A stretch of DNA of 64,000 bases from Toxorhynchites rutilus septentrionalis (GCF_029784135.1 NC_073746.1:149185056-149249055), one strand, 5' to 3'; counted from the first letter of the stretch, positions 10,148 through 22,417 are shown. Numbers and translations: made by a program. Notes: a model not told the origin generated them from the letters alone.

Positions 10148-11239
10148 TATATAGTGTAGGATATAATAACTATATTCATTTATAAGACTGGCCATTTGAA
10201 CTTTATTGTTGTGTTCAGGCACGAAATATCCGAAAAACTCCAGTGTTTCATAACTATAGAACCAGATGGAAAAACTCTCACTCCTTTTCTAAATTAATTA
10301 ATGCAATTTCACATGAATTACAATAAATTTCTAATTCGTAGATAATATTTAGTTCTCAATCAGTTCAAATAACCCATTCGGGGTGGTTTCGACCAGGCTG
10401 TGCCATGTTGTAGTGTCTATCTCGTTCTACTCAGAGGATGCAGCTCGTTTAAGCTCTTCAAGCCACTCAAACTGCTGGTAAGCTGCATCTACTATTCCTA
10501 TGAATACTTCTCATAAGTTCTTGACATGGTTTTGATCTGGCAAACAAGCTGACCAGTTCAGAATCTGAAGCCCTTATTCATGAAACCATGCCATGACTTT
10601 CCGGATTTTATGAATTGATGTCAAATTACCCATTTAGCACGGTGTTTTTAATGCAAATACAGAAGTAAATGGATTTGAAGTAATTCGTTGCACTTCTGAC
10701 TGCCTTCGTGTTAATGAAAAGCTATCTGAACCAGGACTTTTTGAATATATTTACCTCAAACCATCAAACTGCCGTCTGAAAAGTTTATGGTTTGGGGAAA
10801 TTTTTCTCGAAAAGTCATGGTTTAGATAAAACGAATGACGGTCAGAAGTGCAACGGAGTACTTCAGAATCATTTACTGCTGTTTTTGCATCAAAAACACC
10901 GTGATAATTGGGTAATTGGGCATCAATTCATAAAATCTGGTAGGTCATGACATGGTTTAATAGCAGTATCCTCTGAGTAGAACGAGATACACACTACACA
11001 TGGCGCAGCTTGGTCGAAACCACCCCGGGTTATTTAAACTGATTGAGAACTAAAGATGATCTACGAATAAGAAACTTATTGTAATTCATGTGAAATTGAC
11101 ATTAATTTTGTAAAGGTGTAAGAGTTTTTCCATCTGGTTCTATAGTTACGAGACACTGGAATTTCAGTTTTTTGAATATTTCGCGCTTGGACACAACAAT
11201 GAAGTTCAAATGGCCAGAGTTATAAATGTAGATAGTTAC

Positions 11240-11530
11240 TGTTAACACGTTACGTAATTTATGGAACTACTACTGCTCGAAATCATTGTTATCGATATTG
11301 TATCGCCGGATGTTTCAATAATTGCCTGTGTTGTAGTTTTCCCGCATTACTATAAAAAGCCAAACTGCACAGTAGTCGATCTCTTAGTGGTGAATAAATT
11401 CGCATACGCATCACACCGAATATCGTAATACATACTTATACTCGGCGGAGCAATAATGCTAAGTATTTTCGCAACGCTAATCTAGAGTACTTATTTCCTA
11501 TTTCGCAAAACCCGAAGAATCGCGGTTACA
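11240..11530 (+). repeat. BEL/Pao 5' LTR
   Basis: 291 bp, TG...CA bounded. It contains a TATA box (TATAAAAA at 11351-11358) and a polyadenylation-like AATAAA at 11393-11398. Differences from the 3' LTR are concentrated in the first 100 and last 30 bp. Confidence 0.95.
11351..11358 (+). promoter_or_regulatory. TATA box in the 5' LTR
   Basis: TATAAAAA, preserved in both LTRs, is the likely core promoter element of the retrotransposon. Confidence 0.6.
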
Positions 11531-12244
11531 TTAGTTTTTGGTCCTTCGAACCGGATAAAAGTCTCTGTTGGAAATAGTACTCGTGATTAGCTATCGGTCG
11601 GTTCGGAGTGATATAGTGATAAATCTGTTCTGTAGATCACATGTGTGATCAAATATCGACTGTCTGAAGAACTGTCTAAAAAAGACTAACGTGATAGAAG
11701 TAGAAAGAAAAAATTGAAAAAGTGAACTTGAAAATTGTACAGTTAAAACGAAGTGTTCAACCAGAAAACTGTAAACTGTACCCGTGGTTGTGTGTTGCAG
11801 AGAATCCTCAAAATTACGGAGTGGCGCGTTCCATCTGTATTGCAAAAGTTGTCGTGCAACAGGCGTGTGTATCATCATTTCCCATGTATTGTTACATCCG
11901 AACGGCTTGGGTAGCGTGGCTGGACAGCGCGCTCAATACCGTAGCGTGGTGCGGTTTGGTTCGACGCGATAATCTGCGTGACTGTAGGTACAATTGCATG
12001 ATTTTTTAAGGAATTACTGAATACTAACCAACCGGCTGGATCACTGATTGTTGCATGACGAATGATAAAATTAAGGTGAGATTTTTCTGAAAAGGTTGCA
12101 TAGTTTGGTTGGCATTTGACAGACACGTGGAGTCTATTGTTCTAGCGCTATTGTTGCAGTGGAATCTATTGTTCTAGTGTATTGTATTGAAATCCATTGT
12201 TCCAACGATATTGTTGTAGTGAACTCTATTGTTCGGTAAAAGCA
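11531..12244 (+). other. BEL/Pao leader (5' UTR)
   Basis: 714 bp between the LTR and the first gag ATG. Small frames occur on both strands but none resembles a protein. It holds a tandem of related CTATTGTTC-containing phrases at 12130-12240 just before gag (TCTATTGTTCTAGCG, TCTATTGTTCTAGTG, TCCATTGTTCCAACG, TCTATTGTTCGG). Confidence 0.6.
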
Positions 12245-15200
12245 ATGGCTTCCGATTTGAGAAGGCTTACAAAACAAGAGCGTTTTTGTTCAGATTCACT
12301 TAAAACGCTTGACCGCGTGATACAAAATTATTCGATAGATACCGATAAGGACAAGCTTGAAGTTTGGAAGGAAAGATTAGAAAATATTTTCCAGCAGTTT
12401 GAAGAAATTAAACTTGAATTAGAGCTTTTGGAAGAAGATAATGAAGATCAGGAACAAACGAAAGGGTTAGATGTTATAAAACAGAATGCACGTGCGGAAT
12501 TCGAGCTCAATTATTTGAAGTTGAAGAGTTTTCTTGTTTCTGAAATTGGAAGGATCAAACAACGTGACGAACAAAGAGCCAACAATCAAATCGATCATAC
12601 GTCTGTTCCATTACAATCTCACGGTAAATTGCCCGAGATTAAACTGCCTCATTTTGACGGTTCAATAATAGAATGGACGACATTTAGAGATGCATTTATA
12701 TCCCTTATCGACTCAAATACTCATCTTACTAACATCGACAAATTTTCATATCTGATTTCCTCATTGTATTCAAATCTCCTTTCCTTCCTTTGCGGGTAAT
12801 TCGTCCCCTTGCTATAAATAGTAGAATAAGTTGAAATGTAAATAAACTATAGATATACGAATAGATTTAAGAATTGAGTGCTCATCAACATTGTTACAAT
12901 TTCCTTATATCCCATCCTTCTCCTAAAAATATGTCACCCTTCTAAACTCGAGCACACCGCGAGTAATCGGTTTTCCACCTTACTAACCATAGATGTAAGA
13001 AAATTGTTTATATATATATATATATAGTTTTAAAAATATATTTAAGAATTCGGCTCCTTTAAACTTAAGTAACTGAGCCTGTAAAAATAAACGAATTAAT
13101 AAAAAAAAAACTATTCAATAGCATGGGAGCTATTGCAACGTCGGTATGAAAATGAATATCTGATTGTTAAATCATATGTAGAATCTCTTTTCGCTGTGGA
13201 GCCTTTGCGAAGGGAATGCCATGAGTCGCTGAATCGTCTCGTCGACGAATACGAAAGAAATCTCAGAATGCTTGAGAAGGCAGGGGAATCTCTAGTTGAG
13301 TGGAGTACTCTGTTAGTATTTATGCTGTCCTCTCGTCTCGATTCCGCTACATTGCGTCACTGGGAGACGCATAGAAAATCATCTAGCGTTCCAACCTATA
13401 CAGAACTTATCGATTTTTTACACGACCACATCCTAGTTCTTCAGTCTGTTGCTGCCTCGAAGGCGCGATCAACTGATACGTATCGCTCTATTGCTACGTC
13501 TCGTTCTAGTACTACAACAATTATGAAATCATCGTCGGTTAATTCAGCAGTCACTAACCTACACAAATCATGTCCGTTTTGCAAGCAATCGCCACATTCT
13601 CCATTCCAATGCGAACTATTTCGAAAAATGTCTCAAACGTAGCGGTTTGAAGCCACCAAGAAAAATGCTCTTTGCATAAACTGCCTCTCATCGTCACATA
13701 TCGTCAAAAACTGCACTAGCGGAGCATGTCAGATATGCATCTAAAAACATCATACAATGTTACACTACCAACGTTCACCTATACCGCCAAACCAATCGAA
13801 TAAATCTGAACCTTCGGAATATATTACGTCTGATACTGTAATACAGTATAGAAACTTACAACCTTTGCAATTGTACAATCCGCAGTCGCGTACTGAGAAC
13901 CAAACCCCCACAACACCAGCCATTCCTACACAACCAACTGCTTCGACAATTTATCTTTCGATGCCTTTTGATAATAATCAGCGTCCAATTAACTCAACCG
14001 TAATACTATCGACGGCACTCGTCAAGGTTCTTGACCCTTCAGGATATTTCGTGATGGCACGAAATATGGATTCAGCTCTCCTGGATTCAGGATCACAATT
14101 GAATTTCATTTCGGAACAATTAATTCTGAAACTGCACGTAAAGCGAATCAAGGAATTCGTGCCAATCAGTGGTATTGGTTTATCGTCTACCGCATCCAAA
14201 TACTCAACAATCGTTCGAGTTCAATCGCATCGAGCAGACGTGGATGCTACCTGGAAATTTAACATCTTACCAAAAATTACGATGGAATTGCCACATCAAA
14301 AGATTGATATTTCTCATCTTGATATTCCAAATGATATTATTCTCGCTGATCCTTTATTTAACGAAAGGAGCAAAATCGATTTAATTATTGGAGTAGAAAT
14401 ATTTTATGACCTATTACGAGATGGTCAAATTAAATTTGGTCCAAACCAACCTCTGCTGCAGAACACCGCTTTAGGTTGGATTGTTTCTGGAAGGGTTAGT
14501 AGTCAACACATACAGCCATCTATAGCGAATGTTGCTCATGAGAGTATTCCGTTTATCGAACAACAATTGGTACGATTTTGGGAAATCGAATCGTGTCAAA
14601 CGAAGAGTGTGTTATCTAGAGAAGAATCTCTCTGCGAAGAACACTTCGCCAAAACGACAGCACGAGACTCTTCTGGTCGTTTCGTCGTAGCTTTACCCAA
14701 GAAGGAAGCTGTTATCTCCCGCATTGGAAATTCCAAGAATATTGCCAGTCGTCGCTTTATGTCTCTTGAACGCCGTCTCCTCTCCAATCCCGAATTGAAG
14801 GAAGCTTATTCGAAGTTTATCCATGAGTATGCACAGTTGGGTCACATGAAATTGATCGATGATGCTAATGAATCTGGACAATCTATTCTTACCTACTACA
14901 TTCCCCATTACTGTGTCGTGAAACCAGATAGTATAACGACAAAACTGCGTGTTGTTTTTGACGCTTCCTGTTCGTCAGACACGGGAGTTTCACTCAATGA
15001 TGCACTTATGGTTGGACCTCTGGTACAAGACTGAGATTTACTGAGTATTATTTTGAGATTTGCTATTATCGCCGATATTGAGAAGATGTATAGGCAAATT
15101 CTCGTAGCAGAAGCTGATCAACCGTTACAACGTATTGTGTGGAGAGATTCACCAACTCAGCCGCTTCAAACGTATCAATTGACAACGGTCACTTATGGTA

Positions 15201-17923
15201 CTTCTGCAGCTCCATATCTTGCAACAAAATGTCTGCAAAAATTAGGAGAAGATAGATCAATAATTTATCCAGAAGCCGCAGTGATCATTCGCAACGATGT
15301 ATATATGGATGATTTGCTGAGCGGTGCAGATAGCATCAACAAGGGGAAAGAACTGTGCAGTCAACTAATTGAACTGGCAAATTCTGCTGGTCTTCAGTTT
15401 CGCAAATGGGCTTCCAATAGCCACGAAATATTAGAATCAGTACCAATACACCTGAGGGATGAACGCACTCTTTTTGAACTTGATTCTTCATGCGCATCGA
15501 TAAAGACCCTTGGTCTAAAATGGGACATATTATCAGACAAATTTCTTTTCGAGATTCCAAAGCACAGTCGAAATTTGCCACTTACAAAACGTGTTGTTTT
15601 CTCGGACATTGCACGACTGTTCGACCCTCTGGGGCTAGTAGGCCCAGTAGTTATTCAAGCTAAATTATTCATGCAAGAACTTTGGAAGGGAGGGAAAGAC
15701 TGGGACGATTCACTGAATGATAATTACTTTCTTCGATGGATAAACTTCCGCAACAATCTTAGTGATCTAGCTAAGCTAGAAATTCCACGTTGGACGATGA
15801 CGTCATTTACCAACGAGTGCACGGAATATCATGGATTTTGTGATGCATCAGAGCGAGCGTATGGTGCATGTATCTACGTTCGCACAATCTCGTCAGACGG
15901 TTCCATATATGTACGCTTATTGACTGCGAAGTCCAAGGTCGCCCCAATTGGAAAAACTAAGAAGGACACAACTGTATGTCTTCCTCGTCTTGAGCTTTGC
16001 GCAGCCCTTCTACTTAGTCACCTTTACGAAAAGGTCCAATCTTGCATACAAATGAAGGTCAAGACCTTCTTCTGGACGGATTCAACAATAGTCCTCCATT
16101 GGATATCCGGCAGTCCATCTCGCTGGAAAACATTTGTTGGCAATCACGTTTCCGAAATCCAGCGAATTACCGTCAACAGTGTTTGGGCACACGTGCCAGG
16201 CATAGAAAACCCTGCGGACGTAATTTCCCGCGGAATGTCACCTGAACAATTGGAGGAATTCACTATTTGGTGGAACGGTCCTCCATGGCTTTCGCAATCG
16301 CCTCGTTTTTGGCCTCCGCTCACTCGTCAAACTGGAAATAACTTCCCTCCAAATGAATTGGAGGAACGATGTGTCTTTCTTTACGCCCAAACGAAACCTC
16401 CAAATGAGATTTTTTCGTTGTATTCGTCGTTCACAAAATTGACACGTGTGGTTGCATTGTTGCAAAGATTTATTCATAACATTCAAACACGAAATGCTAC
16501 AGAGAGACGCTTTGGATTTTTATCGACTTCCGAGATTAACTTACTCGTAAAAATTGCTCAATCTGAATGTTTCGCTCAAGATATCGCTCAAATCAGACGC
16601 TATGGACAAGTTAAAGCTAACTCCTGTCTGAAATCACTTTATCCAATAATTGTAGATGGAATATTGCGTGTTGGTGGCCGGCTGCGCAATGCTCCAGTCT
16701 CTTATAATCAACGACATCCGATGGTGCTCCCAGCTAAACACCCTCTCACTGCAATTGTGATGGCATATTATCATAAAAAAATTCTACACGCGGGACCACA
16801 ATTGCTCACAGCCGTTGTTCGTCAGAGATTTTGGCCGCTTCGTATTCGGAATACAGCTCGTCAAATTGTTCACAGTTGCATCAATTGCTTCCGGAGCAAG
16901 CCAAAGATTTTAGAACAACTGATGGGAGAATTACCCCCTGAGCGTGTAACACCAACGTTTCCATTCATAAGAACGGGAGTGGACTTATGTGGACCTTGTC
17001 ATTATCGCCCAAATCGGAGAGCCACTCCGATAAAATGTTTTGTAGCAGTGTTTGTCTGCCTTGTTACCAAGGCGATTCACATTGAATGTGTCGCGAATCT
17101 GTCCACCAATGCATTTATCGCAGCCTTAAAGCGCTTCGTAGCCTGAAGAGGGAAACCGGAAACAATCGAATGCGACAATGCACTCAATTTCAAAGGCGCA
17201 CAGCGAGAACTCCAGGAGCTTAACAAATTATTTATGTCCCAACAACACCGAGAGCTCGTAGTCAACACTTGCGTAAACGACAACATAAATTTTAAATTCA
17301 TTCCTCCTAGATCGCCAAATTTTGGAGGGATCTGGGAAGCGGCTGTGAAATCTCTGAAAAAACATCTTCGAAGTACTATAGGCAACATAATTCTCTCAAT
17401 GGACGAATTGCTTACCATACTTGCTCAAATTGAGAGTTGCCTCAATTCTCGGCCACTTACACAGCTCACTACAGATCCAAATGACTTGGAAGTCCTTACT
17501 CCTGGACATTTTTTAGTACATCGCAATCTGACAGCCATACAAGAACCTAGTCTTGAGACCGAACCATCAAATCGACTAGACCGTTGGCAACAAACTCAAG
17601 AGTATGTTCGCAGAATATGGAAGCAGTGGCAGGCGGAATATTTATCCGGTTTACAACCACGAACGCGATGGATACGTCAACGTAACAACATTGCGCAAAA
17701 CACCATGGTATTGCTGAAGGACGACAATCTTCCTCCACTCAAATGGAGATATGGACGAGTTCTACATGTTTTCAAGGGAACGGACAACAATGTGCGTGTT
17801 GTAACAGTACGCACGAAGGATGGTGAATTTCGCCGAAGCATATCCAAGATCTGCATCTTACCTATACAACAGCCTACACAGTCATCGAGTGGCAAGGCCA
17901 CTGAATCAGACGCAGAAATATGA
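12245..17923 (+). pseudogene. BEL/Pao gag-pol polyprotein, broken
   Basis: A single frame throughout, broken by stops at 13640 (TAG), 13742 (TAA), 15032 (TGA) and 17144 (TGA) and by an insertion at 12774-13111; I see no frameshift. Gag opens MASDLRRLTKQ and ends in a Cys/His zinc-knuckle region near 13675-13760. Protease: LDSGSQ at 14081. Reverse transcriptase: VVFDAS near 14950, YMDD at 15302-15313. RNase H: FCDASERAYGACIY near 15838 and WTDSTIVLHW near 16075. Integrase: an HH-CC zinc region ending CINC near 16880, and catalytic Asp 16982, Asp 17174 and Glu 17336 (GGIWEAAVKS). The start was chosen as the first ATG of conserved gag. All catalytic residues survive, but the product cannot be made without readthrough. 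Confidence 0.93.
12774..13111 (+). mobile_element. LINE 3' fragment inside BEL gag
   Basis: TATTCAA at 12767-12773 and 13112-13118 is the target duplication. The 338-bp insert ends in an A run (13101-13110) and carries ACCGCGAGTAATCGGTT, a short AT run (13007-13026), GGCTCCTTT and GAGCC, the same tail as in the insert at 881-1320. Insert plus one duplication is 345 bp, a multiple of three, so the downstream frame register is unchanged although stops lie within. The gag of this copy appears already to have lacked some residues at the joint. Confidence 0.88.
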
Positions 17924-18712
17924 AACGTCAACGATCGCAGGATACCACTGCGCAACGCTGGGAGGTCTGAGGGCCTCCCATCCGTGTAAGTCTTGTTAAT
18001 TTAATGAATTATGAAAAAACTAATAGAATGTTCCATCTTCCATCGGTCGACGATCGTTTGCTCCAACCCACAACCAAGAGCAACCCCCCAATTGAGAACC
18101 AGGCAATAAGATGCTGCCCTGCTGAGGTGGAACTGTTGCTGAAAGGATCAATCAATATCATCAGAGTAAACTGGAGCAGATACACTTTTCAATCTTCATT
18201 CGCACAAATCAGGATCATCGTCCTAAGGTTTAGGACCCGTGGAGGCCGGTTGCCTCCATCCAGTTAAGTGTTGTTTTAATTTTTCATTACTGTTTAAAAA
18301 GCCGCCCATGTTTTATTCCAGTATAATCCAGCAACGACGAGCGACGGTACCAAGGACCCCAGCGTTAATGGCCCAGGACGAAGAAAATCCACCGCTTGAT
18401 TAATCCCGCTAACCAAACTGCCAAGGTCAATTCATAAGCAACCGAGTGTTCGGAGAAGGAGCCACACCCAGGAGACTTACACGATTTGAAGAAGGAGTCA
18501 AACCCAGAAGACGATGAACCGATGGAACCCGAAATCACTTGCAAGCAGTAACCAGAATACAAAGAAAGGAGGAGAAGCAGAATTTTAAAAGAAACGTTTA
18601 CACTCAGTTACTAGAAATGAATTGAGTGGAACTGAAGTATACCGTGAATTTAGACAGATAGATAATTTAGAATTGAATTGTTAAAAAGACGCCTTTTTAA
18701 CGGTGGCCGGCA
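17924..18712 (+). other. BEL/Pao 3' noncoding region with two hairpins
   Basis: GGGAGG...CCTCCC (17960-17978) and GGAGGCC...GCCTCC (18241-18257) form short stem-loops. Each is followed by a related A/T-rich phrase (ATCCGTGTAAGTCTTG, ATCCAGTTAAGTGTTG), so they look like a diverged direct duplication 280 bp apart. GTGTAAGT also resembles a splice donor. The role is unknown; a termination, packaging or splicing signal is possible. Confidence 0.5.
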
Positions 18713-19003
18713 TGTTAACGCGTTACGTAATTTATGCAACTACTACTGCTCGAAATCATTGTAATCGATATTGTATCGCCGGATGTTTCGATAATTGCCT
18801 GTGTAGTAGTTTTCCCGCATTACTATAAAAAGCCAAACTGCACAGTAGTCGATCTCTTAGTGGTGAATAAATTCGCATACGCATCACACCGAATATCGTA
18901 ATACATACTTATACTCGGCGGAGCAATAATGCTAAGTATTTTCGCAACGCTAATCTAGAGTACTTGTTTCCTATTTCGCACAACCCGAAGAATCGCGGTT
19001 ACA
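18713..19003 (+). repeat. BEL/Pao 3' LTR
   Basis: 291 bp, matching the 5' LTR with about seven substitutions and no visible indel. AACGGTGGCCGGCA, immediately upstream, is the position of the polypurine tract. Confidence 0.95.
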
Positions 19004-19189
19004 GTTACTATATCCTACACTATACACTTGAATTCAACCGACTTCTTACATATCTCCGAAAACTCAGAAAAAAATAGTGGTTCTATAGTTGTGAAACGCA
19101 GTGTATTGCTATAGCATATATATTATACAAATGCTATACCACTATGGGAAAGCAGCACATTTTCTGTTATTTGAAAGCTCATTTAATGT

Positions 19190-19545
19190 AATAAACCGGG
19201 ATGCCAAAACATTTGGTGAAAAATAGTTTTGGGTGTAGAAACTTGTAGCGAGTGCGACAACCGACTGAACTTGGAATTTCGATTTTCAGCAGAAGTAACT
19301 CATGTTTCCGGGAGTGACCTTGCCTTCTGTACACTTTAGAAGATTTTAACTCCGAGTAGTGCACCATATGCTGGAGTCTGGGAAATTGTCAAAACTCTGA
19401 GAGGGACCGCCTTAGACTTCGAAGTCAGAAAACGGGTTAGGACTTTGTTTTTCTCATCTTTAGCACGAATATAAATGCAGGTATTATATGCATTCTGGGG
19501 CAGTAGTTTTTTAGGATGAGTTTGAGTAAAATGCTCCACATTAGC
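19190..19545 (-). pseudogene. BEL/Pao RNase H fragment
   Basis: On the minus strand from 19540, the reading CIYIRAKDEKNKVLTRFL, then SKSKAVPLRVLTI and GALLGVKIF, resembles the BEL RNase H segment (compare ACIYVRTIS...LTAKSKVAPIG in the copy above). The conserved PRLEL-like stretch is replaced by unrelated residues and a stop follows. It is a second, older and unrelated BEL family fragment. Confidence 0.5.
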
Positions 19546-19559
19546 GATTGACGTCCTTC

Positions 19560-21000
19560 GTCAGAACCTGTACAGTCTTTCTGGTGCGTTTTTTAAATGT
19601 TCTTCCCACTTGCCCATTATTCCTTTCATCCTTCATTTCTTCTTTAGTCTTCAAAAGTTCGTGTTCATCATGATCCAATAGGTTTTGATTGGACGGAGTT
19701 CAGAACAGTTTGATTGGTTCATGTCTCTCGTCACTAAACCCGCAAACTTAGCTGCATACTTGTCTAGCATGGCTTTGGGTTAGTGGCATAGAGCCAAATC
19801 GGTCCAAAACAATGCTTTTAGGTCTTACTGTCTCGAAACGGCAAAATCTAGTTTTAGAAGCACTCTGTTGTGTAGATCTGACCGTTTATACTGCCTGCCT
19901 ATGAATATTTTGAAACTTTAGGACAATACCTAAAGCGTTACATTGAAGTTATTGATAATTCGAAAAATTGCCAGAACGGCGCTCATTTTTTTTGTTAAAA
20001 ATGAGATATGGAAATGGCTATATAACGCCTTAGCGAAATCATTTTTACATGCTGATAAAAAATTCAGCCAAATCGGTCGAGTAGATCCTGAGTTATCGAT
20101 ACCACCAGTTGAAATAACATGGTTTCAAGAAAAACGCGTTTCAAAATTCGTACAACAATACTATATCCCTTGAGATAACTTCATTCTTTTGAATGTAACT
20201 TTCCAAGGAAGTCAAATATCGAAGAATCCTTTTAGGGCAACATTTCTGAGGGCATAAGCTTCCCAAAAATGCAAAAAACAAAAATTCTTTTTTTTTCGAT
20301 TTTCCAGATGGGAGTTCCCCTTAATATCCACACAGATGTCATCATCACTGTCCAGCACGATGAAGAAGAAAATTCTGGTTTTTTAATCCGTTCGTACTAT
20401 ACGAATTCAAAATTCCTAGAATACATTTCATGTTAATTTAGTCAATTATCTTACAGATTGGTTCTAATTTACATTTTGTAACCCACTCAACTTTTATACT
20501 CGTTTTTCGACAAGTCATAAGGTGTCGATTTGATCCTTCTCTATGGGAATTTCTTGTTTCCTGAACCCAAGTACAAAAGGGAGTGTTTGAAGGGCTAAAT
20601 ACGGTAATTGAAAGCGAAAATTATTTATGACAAATGAATACTATAAGATTGATAACTTCTCATGGAATCTAGGGTAAAATTTAGAATTTATAGAATTATC
20701 GGAGTTCACTTTATGAGAAGCGTGGTTTTTGATAATTCCATATAATTCATAATTCAAAACACTCTAATGAGAAAATAGACAATATCTGGGTAATTTAGGA
20801 AAAATCACAATAATGTTACGAAAGTTTGAAAGTGTCGCAATAATCATCGACACACCCTTAAAATGTAAAGATAGTGAGTAAAACTCACCATTGGAGTGCA
20901 AAGGGTTAATGGACATAACAATATTTATCCAGTTCGAATAATCCGAAAAGTGATTCAACAATTGTTTGTCAAAGTAGATGCAATGACAGAGCACCACAAT
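19560..21000. other. anonymous stretch, few old repeat traces
   Basis: No gene was recognised. Near 20130, GGTTTCAAGAAAAACGCGTTT (21 bp region) resembles motifs near 7033 and 55620, so part of this is an old dispersed repeat. Confidence 0.35.
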
Positions 21001-22417
21001 ACAAAACTATGGGCACCTCCATCAATCAATCAATCTGTGCCACAGCATTGTTACATGCAACCACGCGGGGATCAGGTAAAATTTATTATGCCGAGTGTTT
21101 GTCACTACGCGCGGCCACCACTCTCTCATACATAATGAAGCGATTACTTGTATGCGGATACACTTATTCCCAGGGAGAAATGCATTCGGAGCGGTCGCAA
21201 AGTCACAAAACAGAGCGAGTACACATAAATTCCATCCGCAAATCAGCCCCTCACATTGGACATTGGGTATCAGTCAGTTCCACACAATTGACCACTAATC
21301 TCCTGTCAGTGGGCTCTCGTTCGTGCAACCAACGAGGATTAACGTATTGTAGTCCTCGTCTGGGCTTGACTAATGCCATGGAACTGCTTTTCGGCGGGAT
21401 TCCTAATGCCACCAGGCGTTTGCTGCGGAGAAAACTTTCCGGTCATGTCAGGAGACCACAATGTTGGCGTTGATTCGGTAATGAGTGGACTAATTTACCC
21501 GTTATCTATTCTCATTTTCCCTCCAGACTGGTCACTGGTCTGTTACAGATTATTCAAATTGTTGCCCGAGCTAATCATGTCACTGTTTGAAAGACACACG
21601 TGAAGTTGGTGCCATCGCTCCAACCGACAAATGACGAGAAAACATTCGTGAACCATTTCACAAAATAGCCGATTCTGGCTCGACTGAAATATTGACTTAA
21701 ACGTGTGCCGAAATTGGTCTCTCTGGTATATTTTGGACACTAAGACGACTACCTCACCACGTAAACATCAGTTTACCGTAGCCCACATTCCATCCGAGCT
21801 TGTCGTAAGTGCATTCCAGAGACCAGATAAATTCAAACAGAGCAAGAATGAATGCATACTACGACAAGATTAGCTCTGGAATTCCTGTGCAAATCTCAGA
21901 CGTTCATTTCATTCACCGCTGACGTGGAAGTACGCCTCGGGGAACTTTTATCGTTGCACGTCGTAATTTGCTGTAGGCAAGACAGCACGTGCCAGGATAT
22001 TTTGTTGCGTGCTGCCATCAGTGTCTAGGCACTTGGTGTGCCTAGTCGTACGCAGCGTTTGCTAGTTTATTCAAGCATTTGTGCGCGACCGTAATACTAT
22101 CAGCTGGAGCTCTATGCCTGGTGTGAAGGAGGTAATTAAACATTGCAGTGTAACCATAAATCACTTGGTCAACCCCCCAACCGGAAGCCGGCTAGGAGGC
22201 GTTGGGGTGGCTGCTTTGATTTGCAGCGCCGGAATCGATTACCAACGATGGGTAAATTAATCACCGTTTGCCTTTGGGGAAGGAATTTATTGCTAGTGTA
22301 ATGTTCGTGTGATATTTAAACTAATCAAGGTGAGTAACAAATGATACATCGAAGGAACGCGCACCTGTTCGAATGTTGATATTTTTGCCTGTTCGAATGT
22401 TAATTTTTTTTATATAA
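21000..22417. other. higher-GC apparently unique DNA, no gene recognised
   Basis: Lacks the repeat families seen elsewhere and has higher GC. Open frames such as 21009-21473 have no recognisable domain. The most gene-like signal is the splice-donor-type site at 22329/22330. Confidence 0.4.
22328..22336 (+). promoter_or_regulatory. candidate 5' splice site
   Basis: AAG then GTGAGTAAC, with GT at 22330-22331, is a near-consensus donor at the end of a higher-GC, apparently unique segment. It could be the end of a noncoding exon, but chance matches to donors are common and no acceptor or coding exon was identified. Confidence 0.25.

Larger units (their letters stand above)
11240..19003 (+). mobile_element. 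full-length BEL/Pao LTR retrotransposon
   Basis: Two 291-bp LTRs beginning TGTTAAC and ending GGTTACA bound a 7764-bp element. GTTAC at 11235-11239 and 19004-19008 is the 5-bp target duplication. Between the LTRs is a 0.7-kb leader, a single gag-pol reading frame (12245-17923) and a 0.8-kb 3' noncoding part. The stretch after the 5' LTR (GGTCCTTCGAACCGG near 11540) is where the primer-binding site should lie; I cannot name the tRNA. The LTRs differ at about seven sites, so insertion is not very recent. No envelope gene was seen. Confidence 0.95.
9589..19103. mobile_element. 1.27-kb palindromic TA element, expanded by nested insertions
   Basis: The outer ends are CACTGCGTTTCACAACTATAG at 9589 (21 bp, shown here as the limits of the arm) and its inverse ending at 19103, each bordered by TA (9587-9588, 19104-19105). 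Removing the DD41D derivative (9668-10147) and the BEL element (11240-19003), each with one target copy, leaves about 1270 bp that is inverted repeat almost to the centre. The arms run inward through GGCCAGTCTTATAAATG-like, GGTTTCGACCAGGCTG-like, CACGGTGTTTTTAATGCA-like and CTCAAACCAT blocks, meeting near 10763-10790. The left arm has an extra segment at about 10434-10560. The TA target suggests a Tc1/mariner-type nonautonomous element; no coding capacity is seen. Confidence 0.75.

Noticed and set aside
11722..12009. Extra small ORF in the BEL leader (possible accessory protein)
   Set aside because: Several overlapping frames on both strands, none resembling a BEL protein; gag starts at 12245.
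21009..21473. 154-residue open frame as a gene
   Set aside because: No domain, overlapping frames of similar length in the same GC-richer DNA, no start context; likely chance.
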